Shown one piece after another: positions 17,181 through 26,617 of a DNA stretch of 64,000 nt. Each line of letters begins with the position of its first letter. The first letter of the stretch is position 1. The stretch is taken from NCBI RefSeq assembly GCF_022811645.1, contig NZ_CP094534.1, forward strand, positions 2,976,001 to 3,040,000, read 5' to 3'. Below the pieces are notes generated by a model. The model was not told where the DNA came from. It did not search any database and saw nothing but the letters and a program-made list of their open reading frames with translations. The position numbers were made by a program, and so were the translations under genes. The stretch comes from Hymenobacter monticola (lineage in GTDB: Bacteria > Bacteroidota > Bacteroidia > Cytophagales > Hymenobacteraceae).

Positions 17181-20100
17181 ATGAGACAAACCACTACTGC
17201 GCGGCAGTCGGCTTTTGGAGCCTGGTTGCTTTTGTTGTCGCTGTTTTTAGGCCCTTTGGGTGCCTGGGCTCAGTTGCAAACCCCTACTGCCATCACGCCC
17301 ATCAGCCTGGGCGCCACGGCCTATACGCAGAATTTCAACGTCTTGGCTGCCACGGGCACCAGTTCAATCGTCCCGGTGGGCTTTGGGTTTGTTGAAACCA
17401 ACGTCTCGGGCTCGGGCGCCAACAATACCTACACGGCGCTAACCATTACCGCTGCCGGCGGCGGCAGTTCGGGCACCGGCGACACCTATAGCTTTGGCAC
17501 GAGCGCGACGGGCTCGACGGACCGGGCGTTTGGTAGCGTGCGCAGCGGTTCGCTGAATCCTTCCTTCGGCTTTGCCTTCACCAACAACACCGGCGCTACC
17601 GTTACCAGCCTGAACGTGAGCTACACGGGCGAGACGTACCGCCTGGCCGGGGCCACCCCGGCCCGCGGCACCGCCGACCGTCTGGACTTCCAGTACAGCA
17701 CGAATGCCACCTCGCTGACGACCGGCACGTACGTGAACGTGGACCCGCTGGACTATAACGGCGTGGTGAACAACGTCACTTCAAGCATTGGCCTGGATGG
17801 CAACGCCACGGCCAACCGGGCGACCGTTTCCGGCACCATCTCGGGCCTGACCATCGCCGATGGCGCCACCTTCTACATTCGTTTTAACGACTTCGACGCC
17901 ACCGGCGCCGACGACGGGCTGGCTATCGACGACTTTTCCATCACGGCTGTCACGCCGGCCGTCTGCGATGCCCCGACCAACCTGGCGCCGGCCAACGTGA
18001 CGACGACGACGGCGGACGTGACGTTTACGGGCAGCGCCTCGGCCACGAGCTACACGGTGACGACCACGCCGGCCACCACCCCGCAGACGCTGCCGGCCGG
18101 CGCCACGTCGGTGAGCTTCAGCGGGCTGACGGCGGGCACGGCCTACACGGTATCCATCGTGAGCAACTGCGCCGGCGGCGCCACCGCCACGGCCGCTACC
18201 ACCACCTTCACCACGTCGGCGTCGGCGTCGCCCTGCGACGCGCCCACGGCGCTCTCGGTGAGCGCCATTACCAATACCACGGCCACGGTTTCCTTTACGG
18301 GCAGCGCCACGGCCACCGGCGGCTACACCCTGACCACCACGCCGGCTACTTCGTCGCAAACCCTGGCGGCCGGCGCCACCTCGGCCAACCTGACCGGCCT
18401 GACGGCGGGCACGGCTTACACGGTGAGCATCGTGAGCAACTGCAACGCGGGCGCTACTTCTGCTGCGGCCACCACCACGTTCACCACTACCTCGGTGTGC
18501 AACGCCCCCACGGCGCTGGCCTCGGCCAACGTGACCACCACTTCGGCCGATGTCACCTTCACGGGCAGTGCCACGGCCACGAGCTACACGGTGACAACCG
18601 TGCCAGCTACCACCACGCAAACGCTGGCCGCCGGGGCCAACTCGGTGAGCTTCAGCGGCCTGACGCCTGGCACGGCTTATACCGTGAGTATCGTGAGCAA
18701 CTGCGCCGGCGGCGCCACCGCCACGGCCGCCACCACCGCCTTCACCACCGCCACTCCGCCGCCGCCGTCCATTAGCATTGCGGCGGTGAATACGCCTTAC
18801 AGCGAGAATTTTAACAGCCTGGCCACGGGCGGCACTGCCAACAGCATCAGCACGCTGCCGCTGGGCTGGACTTTTGACGAAGCAGATACCAATGCCAACA
18901 CAACCTACCGAGCCGATGACGGCGGCTCTGCCACGGGCGATACCTTCAGCTACGGCACGGGCACCGCTACGGAACGGGCTTTTGGCACACTGGCCAGCGG
19001 CAGCCTGCAGTCCACCATCGGCGCGACTTACACGAACAACACCGGTGTGCCCATCACCTCGCTGCTCATCAGCTACACCGGCGAGCTCTGGCGCTTATCG
19101 GCACTGAGCGGGCGGCTCGACCGGCTGGAGTTTAGCTACAGCACGGGCGGCGGCACCTTCGCCACGGCTACTTACACGCCTTTTTCGGCCCTCAACTTCT
19201 CGACGCCCACGACGGCTGACTTTAGCGCGGCCGTTGGGGCGCGGAACGGCAACGCCGCCGCAAACCAAACGGCCGTTTCGGGCACCATTTCGGGCCTGAA
19301 CATTGCACCCGGCGCCGTCTTCTTCATCCGCTGGGTTGACCCGGACCTCACCGGCAACGACGACGGCCTGGCCATCGACAACTTCTCGCTGACCGCCAAC
19401 CCCGTGGTGGTGGCCTGCGGCGCACCCACCATCGCCAGCATCGGCAGCATCGCCCAAACCACGGCCAGCGTGAGCCTGACGCCCGGCACCAACGGCGGTA
19501 CCACCTTCACCGTAACGGCCACGCCCACGGCGGGCGGCACGGCCGTCACGGCCACCGGCACTTCGCCGGTCAGCCTGACGGGCCTCACGGCCGGCACCAG
19601 CTACTCGGTAACGGCTACGTCGGATTGCAACGCGGGCTTCTCCAGCCCCAGCCAGGTCTCGGCTTCCTCGCCTCTGACCACGGCGGCTGCGGTTACTGCC
19701 CGCCTGTCGGTGCGCCGCGGCATCACGGCCTACCCCAGCAACGGCACGACCTACAACTTTGGCAACCAGACGCTGGGCACCACCAGCGCGCCGATTTCCT
19801 TCACGCTGGCCAACAACGGCACGGGCACCCTCGCCATCAGCGGCATCAGCACCACCGGCGATTTTGCGGTGAGTGGCCCGGTGCCCACCACCATTGCGGC
19901 CGGCGACACGGCCGTGGTAAGCGTCACGTTTACGCCCACGGCGCTGAACACGCGCACGGGCACGCTGGTCATCAACTCAGATGCCAGCAACGGTGCTGCC
20001 TACACAGTGAACCTGACGGGCAACGGGACGGCCGTGCCGGTGCCCGTTATCACCGTGCTGCAAGGCGCTACGCCCTATGTTAGCGGTAGCACGTTCAGCG

Positions 20101-22337
20101 GATTTGCTCCCACCACGGTGGGCAGCTTCAGCAACGTCACGTTCACCATTCAGAACACGGGCACCGCGCCCCTCACCATCACCGGGTTGGCCCCGGGTGG
20201 TACCGATTTTTCGACTTCATTCGGCTCGGGTGGTCCGACGCTGCCCTTCACTATTGCGGTGGGAAGCTCGGCTACGTTTCTGGTGATTTTTGGGCCCACA
20301 GCTCCGGGCACTCGCACGGGTACTGTCACCATCAGCAGCAACAGCACCGTTAACAGCAGCTACGTTATCAACCTGAGCGGCCAGGGAACGGCCGCCACGC
20401 TGCCCGACCTGACGGTGACAACGGGCACGCCCACCGCGCCCACGCCCATTGCGGGCAACTACAACAACGTGACCATTGCCTCTGGCGGCAACGCCATCGT
20501 GGCCGGGGCGCTCACCGTGGCCGGCACCCTTACGGTGCAGCCCAATGGCCTGCTCATCCAGAACTGCCAGTCCATTTCGGGAACGGGCAATTTCGTGCTG
20601 CAGGCCGGCGGCGGGCTGGCCATCTGCGACCAGGCTGGCATCTACGGCACAGGCACGGGTGCGCTGGGCGCCATCCGCGTTTCGGGCAACCGTACCTACA
20701 GCCCGGCGGCAGCCTACATCTACAACGGCACGGTAGCTCAGGTGACGGGCCCGGACCTGCCCACGCAGGTGGCGGCTCTGGGCGTGACCAACGCTGCTGG
20801 CCTGACCCTCAGCCAGGCTGTGGCCGTGGCTCAGCAGGTGACTTTGCAGATAGGCAACCTGAACACGGGCGGCCAAACCTTCACGCTGCTCTCGTCGGCT
20901 GCGGGCACGGCGGTGCTCGATAACGGCACGGCGGGCAGCATAGTGAATGGCACGGCCACCGTGCAGCGCTACATCGACAACGCCAACCCCATTGGCTACC
21001 GCCACTACTCGGCGCCGGTGAGCAACACCACGGTGGATGACCTGGCCACGAGCAACTTCACCCCAGTGTTCAACACGGCTTACAATACCAGCCCGACGCC
21101 GAGCACAATTCCGAATTTCCCGAACGTGTTTGGCTACAACGAAGCCCGCGTGGGCACCGTCACGTCCACTTACGGGCCCTTCGATAAGGGCTGGTTTGTG
21201 CCCGCAGCGGGCAGCCCCATGGCCGTGAACCGCGGCTATACCGTGAACGCGCCCAACACCGCGCTGGTTGATTTTGTAGGCTTGCTGAACAACGGCAGCC
21301 AGAATTCGGGCGCGCTGGGCTACACCAGCGTCAACGGCGGCTGGCAGTTCCTGGGCAACCCTTATCCGGCCCCGCTGGACTGGAGCACCGTAGCCCCGGC
21401 CCAGCGCCCCGGCATGGAGGCTGCCATGTACGTGTTCCAGAGTAGCGGCCAGTACGGCGGCAGCTACCGCAGCTACACCAACGGCATCGGCGGCGCCTCG
21501 CCGCTGATTCCGACGGCCGCAGGTTACTTTGTGCGGGTGGGTACGATTGGCGCTGCCGGCGCAGTGAACCTGACCAACGCCAACCGCGTGACTACCTTCG
21601 GCCCGCAGCCCGCCTTTGGGCGTGGTGCTACCGACACGCGCCCGCAGCTGCAGCTGCAGTTGAACGGCGCCACGGCCGGCCTCGACGAGGCTTATATCTA
21701 CTTTGAAGCCGGTGCTACCGCCGCCGCCGATGCTGAGTACGACGCCCGCAAGCTGGCCAACCCCAGCGGCCTGAGCCTGGCCTCGCTGGCTGCCGGTGAG
21801 GAGCTGTCCATCAACGGCCTGCCCGTGCTGACCAACGCTACCGTACTAGTACCCCTCACGGTGCAGGTGCCGCAGGCTGGCAGCTACCTCCTGCAGGTAG
21901 GTGAACTGGCCAACTTCACCGGCACGGCCACGCTGGTTGACGCCCTGACTGGCACTCGCACGGTGCTGGCCACCGGCACCCGCTACGCCTTCGCCCTGAC
22001 GGGTACTTCGGCTACGGGCCGATTCTCAGTAGAATTCCGCTCGGCTAGCGTGCTGGCTAGCACGCCGGCGCAGGCCCTGGCCGCGCAGGTGCAGGTGTTC
22101 CCGAACCCGGCTTCGGGCTCGTTCCGCCTGCAGCTGCCGGTGCTCAGCAGTAAAGCCGCGGTATCGGCTACGCTGGTGAACGCCCTGGGCCAAACCGTGC
22201 TGACCCGCTCGCTAAGCGCGCCCGCCGGCCAGGCCATCGATGCCGCCTTCGACGTGCGCGGTTTGGCCGCGGGCGTCTACACGCTGCGTCTGAACGTGGA
22301 CGGCACGCCGCTGGTCCGTAAGGTGGTGGTGGAATAA
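17181..22337 (+). CDS. Large multidomain surface protein with T9SS type A sorting domain
   Basis: The 1718-residue protein begins with a signal peptide (FGAWLLLLSLFLGPLGAWAQ). Approximate order: a beta-sandwich domain (35-260), three fibronectin III-like repeats each starting with CDAP/CNAP and ending TTFTT (264-527), a second copy of the first sandwich domain (532-742, EN-F-N-S-L blocks shared), another FN3-like unit (745-834), two ASPM/SPD-2/Hydin-like 'choice-of-anchor D' domains (835-1072, FTLANNGTGTLAI and FTIQNTGTAPLTI), a longer uncharacterised beta-rich part, and a T9SS sorting tail from about 1636 (VFPNPASGSF to RKVVVE). It should be exported by Sec, then across the outer membrane by T9SS and held at the cell surface. 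Adhesin or matrix role is inferred. Start at 17181 chosen for the signal peptide. Confidence 0.85.
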   Translation: MRQTTTARQSAFGAWLLLLSLFLGPLGAWAQLQTPTAITPISLGATAYTQNFNVLAATGTSSIVPVGFGFVETNVSGSGANNTYTALTITAAGGGSSGTGDTYSFGTSATGSTDRAFGSVRSGSLNPSFGFAFTNNTGATVTSLNVSYTGETYRLAGATPARGTADRLDFQYSTNATSLTTGTYVNVDPLDYNGVVNNVTSSIGLDGNATANRATVSGTISGLTIADGATFYIRFNDFDATGADDGLAIDDFSITAVTPAVCDAPTNLAPANVTTTTADVTFTGSASATSYTVTTTPATTPQTLPAGATSVSFSGLTAGTAYTVSIVSNCAGGATATAATTTFTTSASASPCDAPTALSVSAITNTTATVSFTGSATATGGYTLTTTPATSSQTLAAGATSANLTGLTAGTAYTVSIVSNCNAGATSAAATTTFTTTSVCNAPTALASANVTTTSADVTFTGSATATSYTVTTVPATTTQTLAAGANSVSFSGLTPGTAYTVSIVSNCAGGATATAATTAFTTATPPPPSISIAAVNTPYSENFNSLATGGTANSISTLPLGWTFDEADTNANTTYRADDGGSATGDTFSYGTGTATERAFGTLASGSLQSTIGATYTNNTGVPITSLLISYTGELWRLSALSGRLDRLEFSYSTGGGTFATATYTPFSALNFSTPTTADFSAAVGARNGNAAANQTAVSGTISGLNIAPGAVFFIRWVDPDLTGNDDGLAIDNFSLTANPVVVACGAPTIASIGSIAQTTASVSLTPGTNGGTTFTVTATPTAGGTAVTATGTSPVSLTGLTAGTSYSVTATSDCNAGFSSPSQVSASSPLTTAAAVTARLSVRRGITAYPSNGTTYNFGNQTLGTTSAPISFTLANNGTGTLAISGISTTGDFAVSGPVPTTIAAGDTAVVSVTFTPTALNTRTGTLVINSDASNGAAYTVNLTGNGTAVPVPVITVLQGATPYVSGSTFSGFAPTTVGSFSNVTFTIQNTGTAPLTITGLAPGGTDFSTSFGSGGPTLPFTIAVGSSATFLVIFGPTAPGTRTGTVTISSNSTVNSSYVINLSGQGTAATLPDLTVTTGTPTAPTPIAGNYNNVTIASGGNAIVAGALTVAGTLTVQPNGLLIQNCQSISGTGNFVLQAGGGLAICDQAGIYGTGTGALGAIRVSGNRTYSPAAAYIYNGTVAQVTGPDLPTQVAALGVTNAAGLTLSQAVAVAQQVTLQIGNLNTGGQTFTLLSSAAGTAVLDNGTAGSIVNGTATVQRYIDNANPIGYRHYSAPVSNTTVDDLATSNFTPVFNTAYNTSPTPSTIPNFPNVFGYNEARVGTVTSTYGPFDKGWFVPAAGSPMAVNRGYTVNAPNTALVDFVGLLNNGSQNSGALGYTSVNGGWQFLGNPYPAPLDWSTVAPAQRPGMEAAMYVFQSSGQYGGSYRSYTNGIGGASPLIPTAAGYFVRVGTIGAAGAVNLTNANRVTTFGPQPAFGRGATDTRPQLQLQLNGATAGLDEAYIYFEAGATAAADAEYDARKLANPSGLSLASLAAGEELSINGLPVLTNATVLVPLTVQVPQAGSYLLQVGELANFTGTATLVDALTGTRTVLATGTRYAFALTGTSATGRFSVEFRSASVLASTPAQALAAQVQVFPNPASGSFRLQLPVLSSKAAVSATLVNALGQTVLTRSLSAPAGQAIDAAFDVRGLAAGVYTLRLNVDGTPLVRKVVVE

Positions 22338-22358
22338 GCTACGCCACTCAATATTGGC

Positions 22359-22390
22359 AAAAAGGCCGGCCCTGATAGGCCGGCCTTTTT
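22359..22390 (+). terminator. Rho-independent terminator after the large surface protein
   Basis: AAAAAGGCCGGC (22359-22370) pairs with GCCGGCCTTTTT (22379-22390) around CCTGATAG; the 3' T-run makes it a strong candidate. Confidence 0.88.
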
Positions 22391-22462
22391 GTTGTGCCTT
22401 AGTCAATTTGCTGGTGAGGACAAATGCGGCGGGAGTGTTCGCACGCATTAATGTGGTGGTGT

Positions 22463-22945
22463 TCAATGTGTCATTTGCTCAATAACCGGGGCATACTCTG
22501 GGAATTCCTCGGTGAGCCGGGCGCGGTCGGCCAGCTCAAAATCAGCAAAATCGAAGCCCGGCGCCACCGTGCAGCTGACCAGCGCGAAGCCCGTGCCGCC
22601 CTGTACCCGCGCGCCAAACCAAGTGTGTGCCGGCACCACAGCTTGCAGCAGTTCGCCCTGGGTTACATCGTGGCCCAGCGTGAGAATGGTCAGTTCGCCA
22701 TTTTGCAGCAACAGCACCTCCAGCGGCTGCCCTTGGTGAAAGAACCACAACTCGTCGGATTGGATGCGGTGGAAGTGCGAGCGGTTGTCGTTTTCGAGCA
22801 GGTAGTAGATGGCGGTGCTCACGTTGCGCAGGGCGCCGCTGTCGGCGGCGATTTCGAGTGCCGCCCGGTAGGTTTCGCGGTAGTAGCCGCCTTCGGGATG
22901 GGGCTGTAGTTGCAGGTGGTCAACGAGGTCTTGAGCAGTTGTCAT
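22463..22945 (-). CDS. Cupin-fold protein (DUF985/cupin_5 family)
   Basis: This 160-residue protein shows the family N-terminus HPEGGYYRETYR and the cupin metal-site block HFHRIQSDELWFFHQG (residues about 58-73), followed by LGHDVTQGELLQAVVPAHTW. Related proteins fold as small double-stranded beta-helix barrels; enzymatic roles are mostly unassigned. It is a single gene on the minus strand between two large plus-strand surface-protein genes, and appears unrelated to them. The 202 bp between its start and the pectinesterase gene contain no other recognisable feature. Confidence 0.85.
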   Translation of the reverse strand: MTTAQDLVDHLQLQPHPEGGYYRETYRAALEIAADSGALRNVSTAIYYLLENDNRSHFHRIQSDELWFFHQGQPLEVLLLQNGELTILTLGHDVTQGELLQAVVPAHTWFGARVQGGTGFALVSCTVAPGFDFADFELADRARLTEEFPEYAPVIEQMTH

Positions 22946-23147
22946 GGTGCCGAAGGTAAATGGCGACTGAAAGAGTTGGACATGTAGCCTGCGAGGTTGC
23001 CCGCTGCAAGGCTAGTGGGAACGTTCCCGGCAACGATTGCGAGGATTTAATTGGGCTTTTCAGTACGGTACCGGTAGGCGGGGAGCTTATCTTTCTTCTG
23101 CCTAAAACCATTCATTTTAAGGAGTCCCACCCAACACTGTTCCCCCT

Positions 23148-26100
23148 ATGAACCCAATTCCTACGCTACGTGCCGTGCTCACCGGCGCTTTCACGCTGCT
23201 GCTGCTGGCCTTGTGCCCGCAGCTGTATGCCTACGACCTGACGGTGGCCAAAGACGGTACCGGCAACTACACCACCGTGCAGGCCGCCATCGACGCGGCC
23301 CCGACCGGGCGCACCGCGCCCTTCAGCATTTTTATCAAGAACGGCCGCTACCGCGAGCTGGTGCACGTGCCCGCCAACAAGCCCTTCATTCAGCTGGTGG
23401 GCGAAAACGTGGGCAGCACCGTCATCACCTACAACAACTCGGCCGGCACCATCGTGAACGGCGTGGCCCTGGGAACCCAGAATTCGGCCTCAGTGACCAT
23501 CAACGCCGCCGACTTCTCGGCCATGAACCTGACGTTTGAAAACTCGTTTGGCGAGGCCGCTTCCAACGGGCAGGCCGTGGCCATTCTGGTGAACAACGAC
23601 CGGGCGGCCTTCCGCAACTGCCGCTTCCTGGGCAACCAGGACACCATGTACCTGAAGGGCAACGGCACGCCGCGCCAGTACTTTGTGAACTGCTACATCG
23701 AGGGCAACACCGACTTCATCTTCGGTAGCGCCATTGCCCTGTTCGAGAACTGCAACGTGTACGCGAAGAACAAGGCTACGGCTTCGACCTCCTACATCGC
23801 CGTGCCCAACACGCCCACCGGGCAGGCGTACGGCCTCGTGTTCAAGAATTGCAACGTAACCGGGCACTCGGTGGCCGGCGGCACCCGCTACGACCTCGGG
23901 CGCCCCTGGCAGGCCAACCCCAAGGCGGCTTTCCTGAACTGCAACCTGTCCACGCCCCTCATCTTAGACGAAGGCTGGTCGCCGACCAGCTCGGCCGGCA
24001 CGGCCACCATCCGCGACTCGTATTTCGTGGAGTATCAGAACACCCACTTCAACGGCCGCCCCATCAACGTGAGCAGCCGCGTGCTGTCGGGCCAGGGCCT
24101 GACGCCGGTGCAGCCGTCGTCGCAGCTCACCGCCGCCCAAGCGGCTACCTACACCAAGGCCAACATCCTCGGCACCTGGGACCCCTGCACGCTGATTGAC
24201 TGCACCACACCGTTTGTGAAAACCGTCATCGTCAACAACCTCCGGGGCGTGAAGGGCACCACCAACTCGACCTTCACCTGGAACACAAGCTGGCCCATCA
24301 GCGGCGACATCCTGAGCATCTTCCGCGCCACGGCCACGCCGCCGGCCGCCCTCGGCGCCTTCGCCGTGGTGGGCACCCAGACCGAGCCCAGCGACACCAT
24401 TTTCAACTACTCGTACTCGGACGCCATCCCGGCTTCGGGCAGCCTGTATAAGTACTTCGTGCGCGGCAGCAACGCTGTGCGCCAGATTTCGTCCGACACC
24501 GTGACCATTAGCAGCGCGCCCGCCATCGTGACGGTTGGCAACATCGGCAACTTCACGCAGCAGCTGGGTTCGGGCTCGCCGGGCCAGAGCGTGGCGGTTT
24601 CCGGCTCCGATTTGGCGGGCCCGGTGACCGTGACAGCATCGGCCAACTACCAGGTTTCGCTGACTTCGGGCGGCACCTATGCCAACAGCGTGACCCTGAC
24701 GCCCACCAGCGGCGCCCTGGCCAGCACGCCGGTGTACGTGCGCCTGAATGCCACCACGGCCGGCACCTACACCGGCACGCTGACGCTGACCAGCACCAAC
24801 GCTACCACCGTGGTGCTGAACCTGAACGGCACGGCCATTGTGGCGCCCACCATTACTTCGAACATTCTGCAGTTCTGGCCGCTGCGCGTGAACGCTGCCG
24901 ATAGTGCCCAGGCCCGCAACGCCCGCCTGACGGCCTCCCTGCCCACGCTCAAGCGCCTGTACCTGTCGAACGGCACCACTATGCCCACCATCCCGTCTTA
25001 TTCGAACCAGTTCGGCCAGGCCTTCGGCCCCAGCGCCAACGGCGACGGCACCTGGACCGTGGTGGGCGGCACGCTCAACCGCATGTACTACGAGCAGTTT
25101 ACGATGACCGTGGCCGCCGGCGCTACCAACGTGCGCGTCGATTCGCTGCTGTTCAACACGGCCTTCTACAACACCAGCTCCAACACCAAAATGGCGGTGG
25201 TGTATTCGCTCAACGGCTTTACCTCGCCGGCTGACTCGACGGAAATCACCGGCGTGACGGGCCCGGGCGGCGCGCAGGCCCTCACGGCCAGCGGCAACTT
25301 CAACCGCTCGTTCCCGCTGCTGAACCAAACGGCGGGCCCCACCGCCCTCTACCGCGTGGCCCTCAACGGCCCCAGCACCGCCAACCCCAGCGGCGGCGTG
25401 ACGGTGAACGCCGGCCAGACGCTGACCGTGCGCCTGTACTACGCTTGCGGCAGCACCGGCACCCCCCGCTACGCCATGCTGAAAAACTTCCGCATCAAGG
25501 GCGACGTGGTGGCCGCGCCGCTCGTATCGAACGTGCTGGAGCACTGGCCGCTGCGCGTGAACAACACCGACAGCGCCCAGATTCGCAGCAACCGCGTGGT
25601 GGCCACCACGCCCACGCTCAAGCGCCTGTACCTCTCGAACGGCACTACCATGCCCACCATTCCGGCCTACTCGAACCAGTTCGGCCAGGCCTTCGGCCCC
25701 AGCGCCAACGGCGACGGCACCTGGACCGTGGTGGGCGGTACCCTGAACCGCATGTACTACGAGCAGTTCACGCTGACCATGGCGGCCGGCTCGACGGCTC
25801 GCGTCGATTCGTTGCTGTTCAACTCGGCCTTCTACAACACCAGCTCCAACACCAAGATGGGCGTGGTGTACTCCCTGAACGGCTTTACCTCGCCGGCCGA
25901 CTCGACGGAAATTGTGGCCGGCACGGGCCCCGGCGGTGCTTTGGTTTTCACGGCCAGCGGCAATTTTAACAACTCCTTCCCGCTGCTGAACCAGACGGGC
26001 GGCCCGACCAACCTCTACCGCCTGGCCCTGCGCAGCGGCGGCGTGACCATCCCGGGCGGCCGCACCCTGACCGTGCGCCTGTACTACGCCTGCGGCAGCA

Positions 26101-26444
26101 CCGGCACCCCGCGCTACGCCATGCTCAAAAACGTGCGCTTCAAAGGCCTGGCCTCCGCCGTGCTGGCCACCACGCCGCAGGCCCTGAATGCCCAGCTGCA
26201 GGTGTTCCCGAACCCGGCTTCGGGCTCGTTCTGGGTGCAGCTGCCGGCCGCGAATAGCAAGACGACTGTTTCGGCGGCGCTCATCAATACGCTGGGCCAG
26301 ACCGTGCGGACGCAGCGCCTGAGCGCCGCTCCCGGCCAAGCCCTCAACGCCGAAGTGAACGTGCGCGGCCTGGCCGCCAGCGTCTATACCCTGCGCCTGA
26401 ACGTGGACGGCACGCCCGTGACGCGCAAAGTGGTGGTGGAGTAA
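23148..26444 (+). CDS. Pectinesterase with duplicated C-terminal domain and T9SS sorting tail
   Basis: The 1098-residue protein has a signal peptide (TLLLLALCPQLYA) and a pectin methylesterase beta-helix at residues about 28-300. The expected active-site residues are present: Asp165 in LGNQDTMYL, Asp189 in DFIFGS and Arg252 in LGRPW; QAVAI supplies the oxyanion Gln. It should de-esterify pectin outside the cell. After a linker and a beta-sandwich (about 455-565) come two very similar domains of about 210 residues (572-786 and 795-1000), each with WPLRVN near its start and YYACGSTGTPRYAMLKN near its end. A T9SS tail (VFPNPASGSF...RKVVVE) closes the protein. No other pectin genes are adjacent. 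Confidence 0.93.
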   Translation: MNPIPTLRAVLTGAFTLLLLALCPQLYAYDLTVAKDGTGNYTTVQAAIDAAPTGRTAPFSIFIKNGRYRELVHVPANKPFIQLVGENVGSTVITYNNSAGTIVNGVALGTQNSASVTINAADFSAMNLTFENSFGEAASNGQAVAILVNNDRAAFRNCRFLGNQDTMYLKGNGTPRQYFVNCYIEGNTDFIFGSAIALFENCNVYAKNKATASTSYIAVPNTPTGQAYGLVFKNCNVTGHSVAGGTRYDLGRPWQANPKAAFLNCNLSTPLILDEGWSPTSSAGTATIRDSYFVEYQNTHFNGRPINVSSRVLSGQGLTPVQPSSQLTAAQAATYTKANILGTWDPCTLIDCTTPFVKTVIVNNLRGVKGTTNSTFTWNTSWPISGDILSIFRATATPPAALGAFAVVGTQTEPSDTIFNYSYSDAIPASGSLYKYFVRGSNAVRQISSDTVTISSAPAIVTVGNIGNFTQQLGSGSPGQSVAVSGSDLAGPVTVTASANYQVSLTSGGTYANSVTLTPTSGALASTPVYVRLNATTAGTYTGTLTLTSTNATTVVLNLNGTAIVAPTITSNILQFWPLRVNAADSAQARNARLTASLPTLKRLYLSNGTTMPTIPSYSNQFGQAFGPSANGDGTWTVVGGTLNRMYYEQFTMTVAAGATNVRVDSLLFNTAFYNTSSNTKMAVVYSLNGFTSPADSTEITGVTGPGGAQALTASGNFNRSFPLLNQTAGPTALYRVALNGPSTANPSGGVTVNAGQTLTVRLYYACGSTGTPRYAMLKNFRIKGDVVAAPLVSNVLEHWPLRVNNTDSAQIRSNRVVATTPTLKRLYLSNGTTMPTIPAYSNQFGQAFGPSANGDGTWTVVGGTLNRMYYEQFTLTMAAGSTARVDSLLFNSAFYNTSSNTKMGVVYSLNGFTSPADSTEIVAGTGPGGALVFTASGNFNNSFPLLNQTGGPTNLYRLALRSGGVTIPGGRTLTVRLYYACGSTGTPRYAMLKNVRFKGLASAVLATTPQALNAQLQVFPNPASGSFWVQLPAANSKTTVSAALINTLGQTVRTQRLSAAPGQALNAEVNVRGLAASVYTLRLNVDGTPVTRKVVVE
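24861..26146 (+). repeat. Two in-frame direct repeats within the pectinesterase gene
   Basis: Copies at 24861-25503 and 25530-26146 are highly similar at DNA and protein level (for example CAACGGCGACGGCACCTGGA in both). The second copy lacks about nine residues near its end. Long identical stretches suggest a recent duplication or continued conversion. Confidence 0.9.
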
Positions 26445-26462
26445 CCCCTGCCAAACGCAATG

Positions 26463-26493
26463 AAAAGGCCAGCCCGCACGGGCTGGCCTTTTT
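26463..26493 (+). terminator. Rho-independent terminator after the pectinesterase gene
   Basis: AAAAGGCCAGCC (26463-26474) pairs with GGCTGGCCTTTTT (26481-26493), loop CGCACG, ending in a T-run. Confidence 0.88.
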
Positions 26494-26617
26494 TGTGGGC
26501 GCTTACGGGCAAGCCGCGTTGAGGAGCCGGAAAAAAATGCGGCTTATTTAAACCCCTTCGCCACGGCTACGTCTATAGGTATTGATTGACAATCTATTGT
26601 TTACATCTCAAATTCCT

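Noticed and set aside
23964..26339. 791-residue open frame antisense to the pectinesterase
   Set aside because: It runs opposite a gene with intact catalytic motifs and consists of His/Arg/Ala/Gly-rich sequence typical of the complement of GC-rich codons. No start region or family match.
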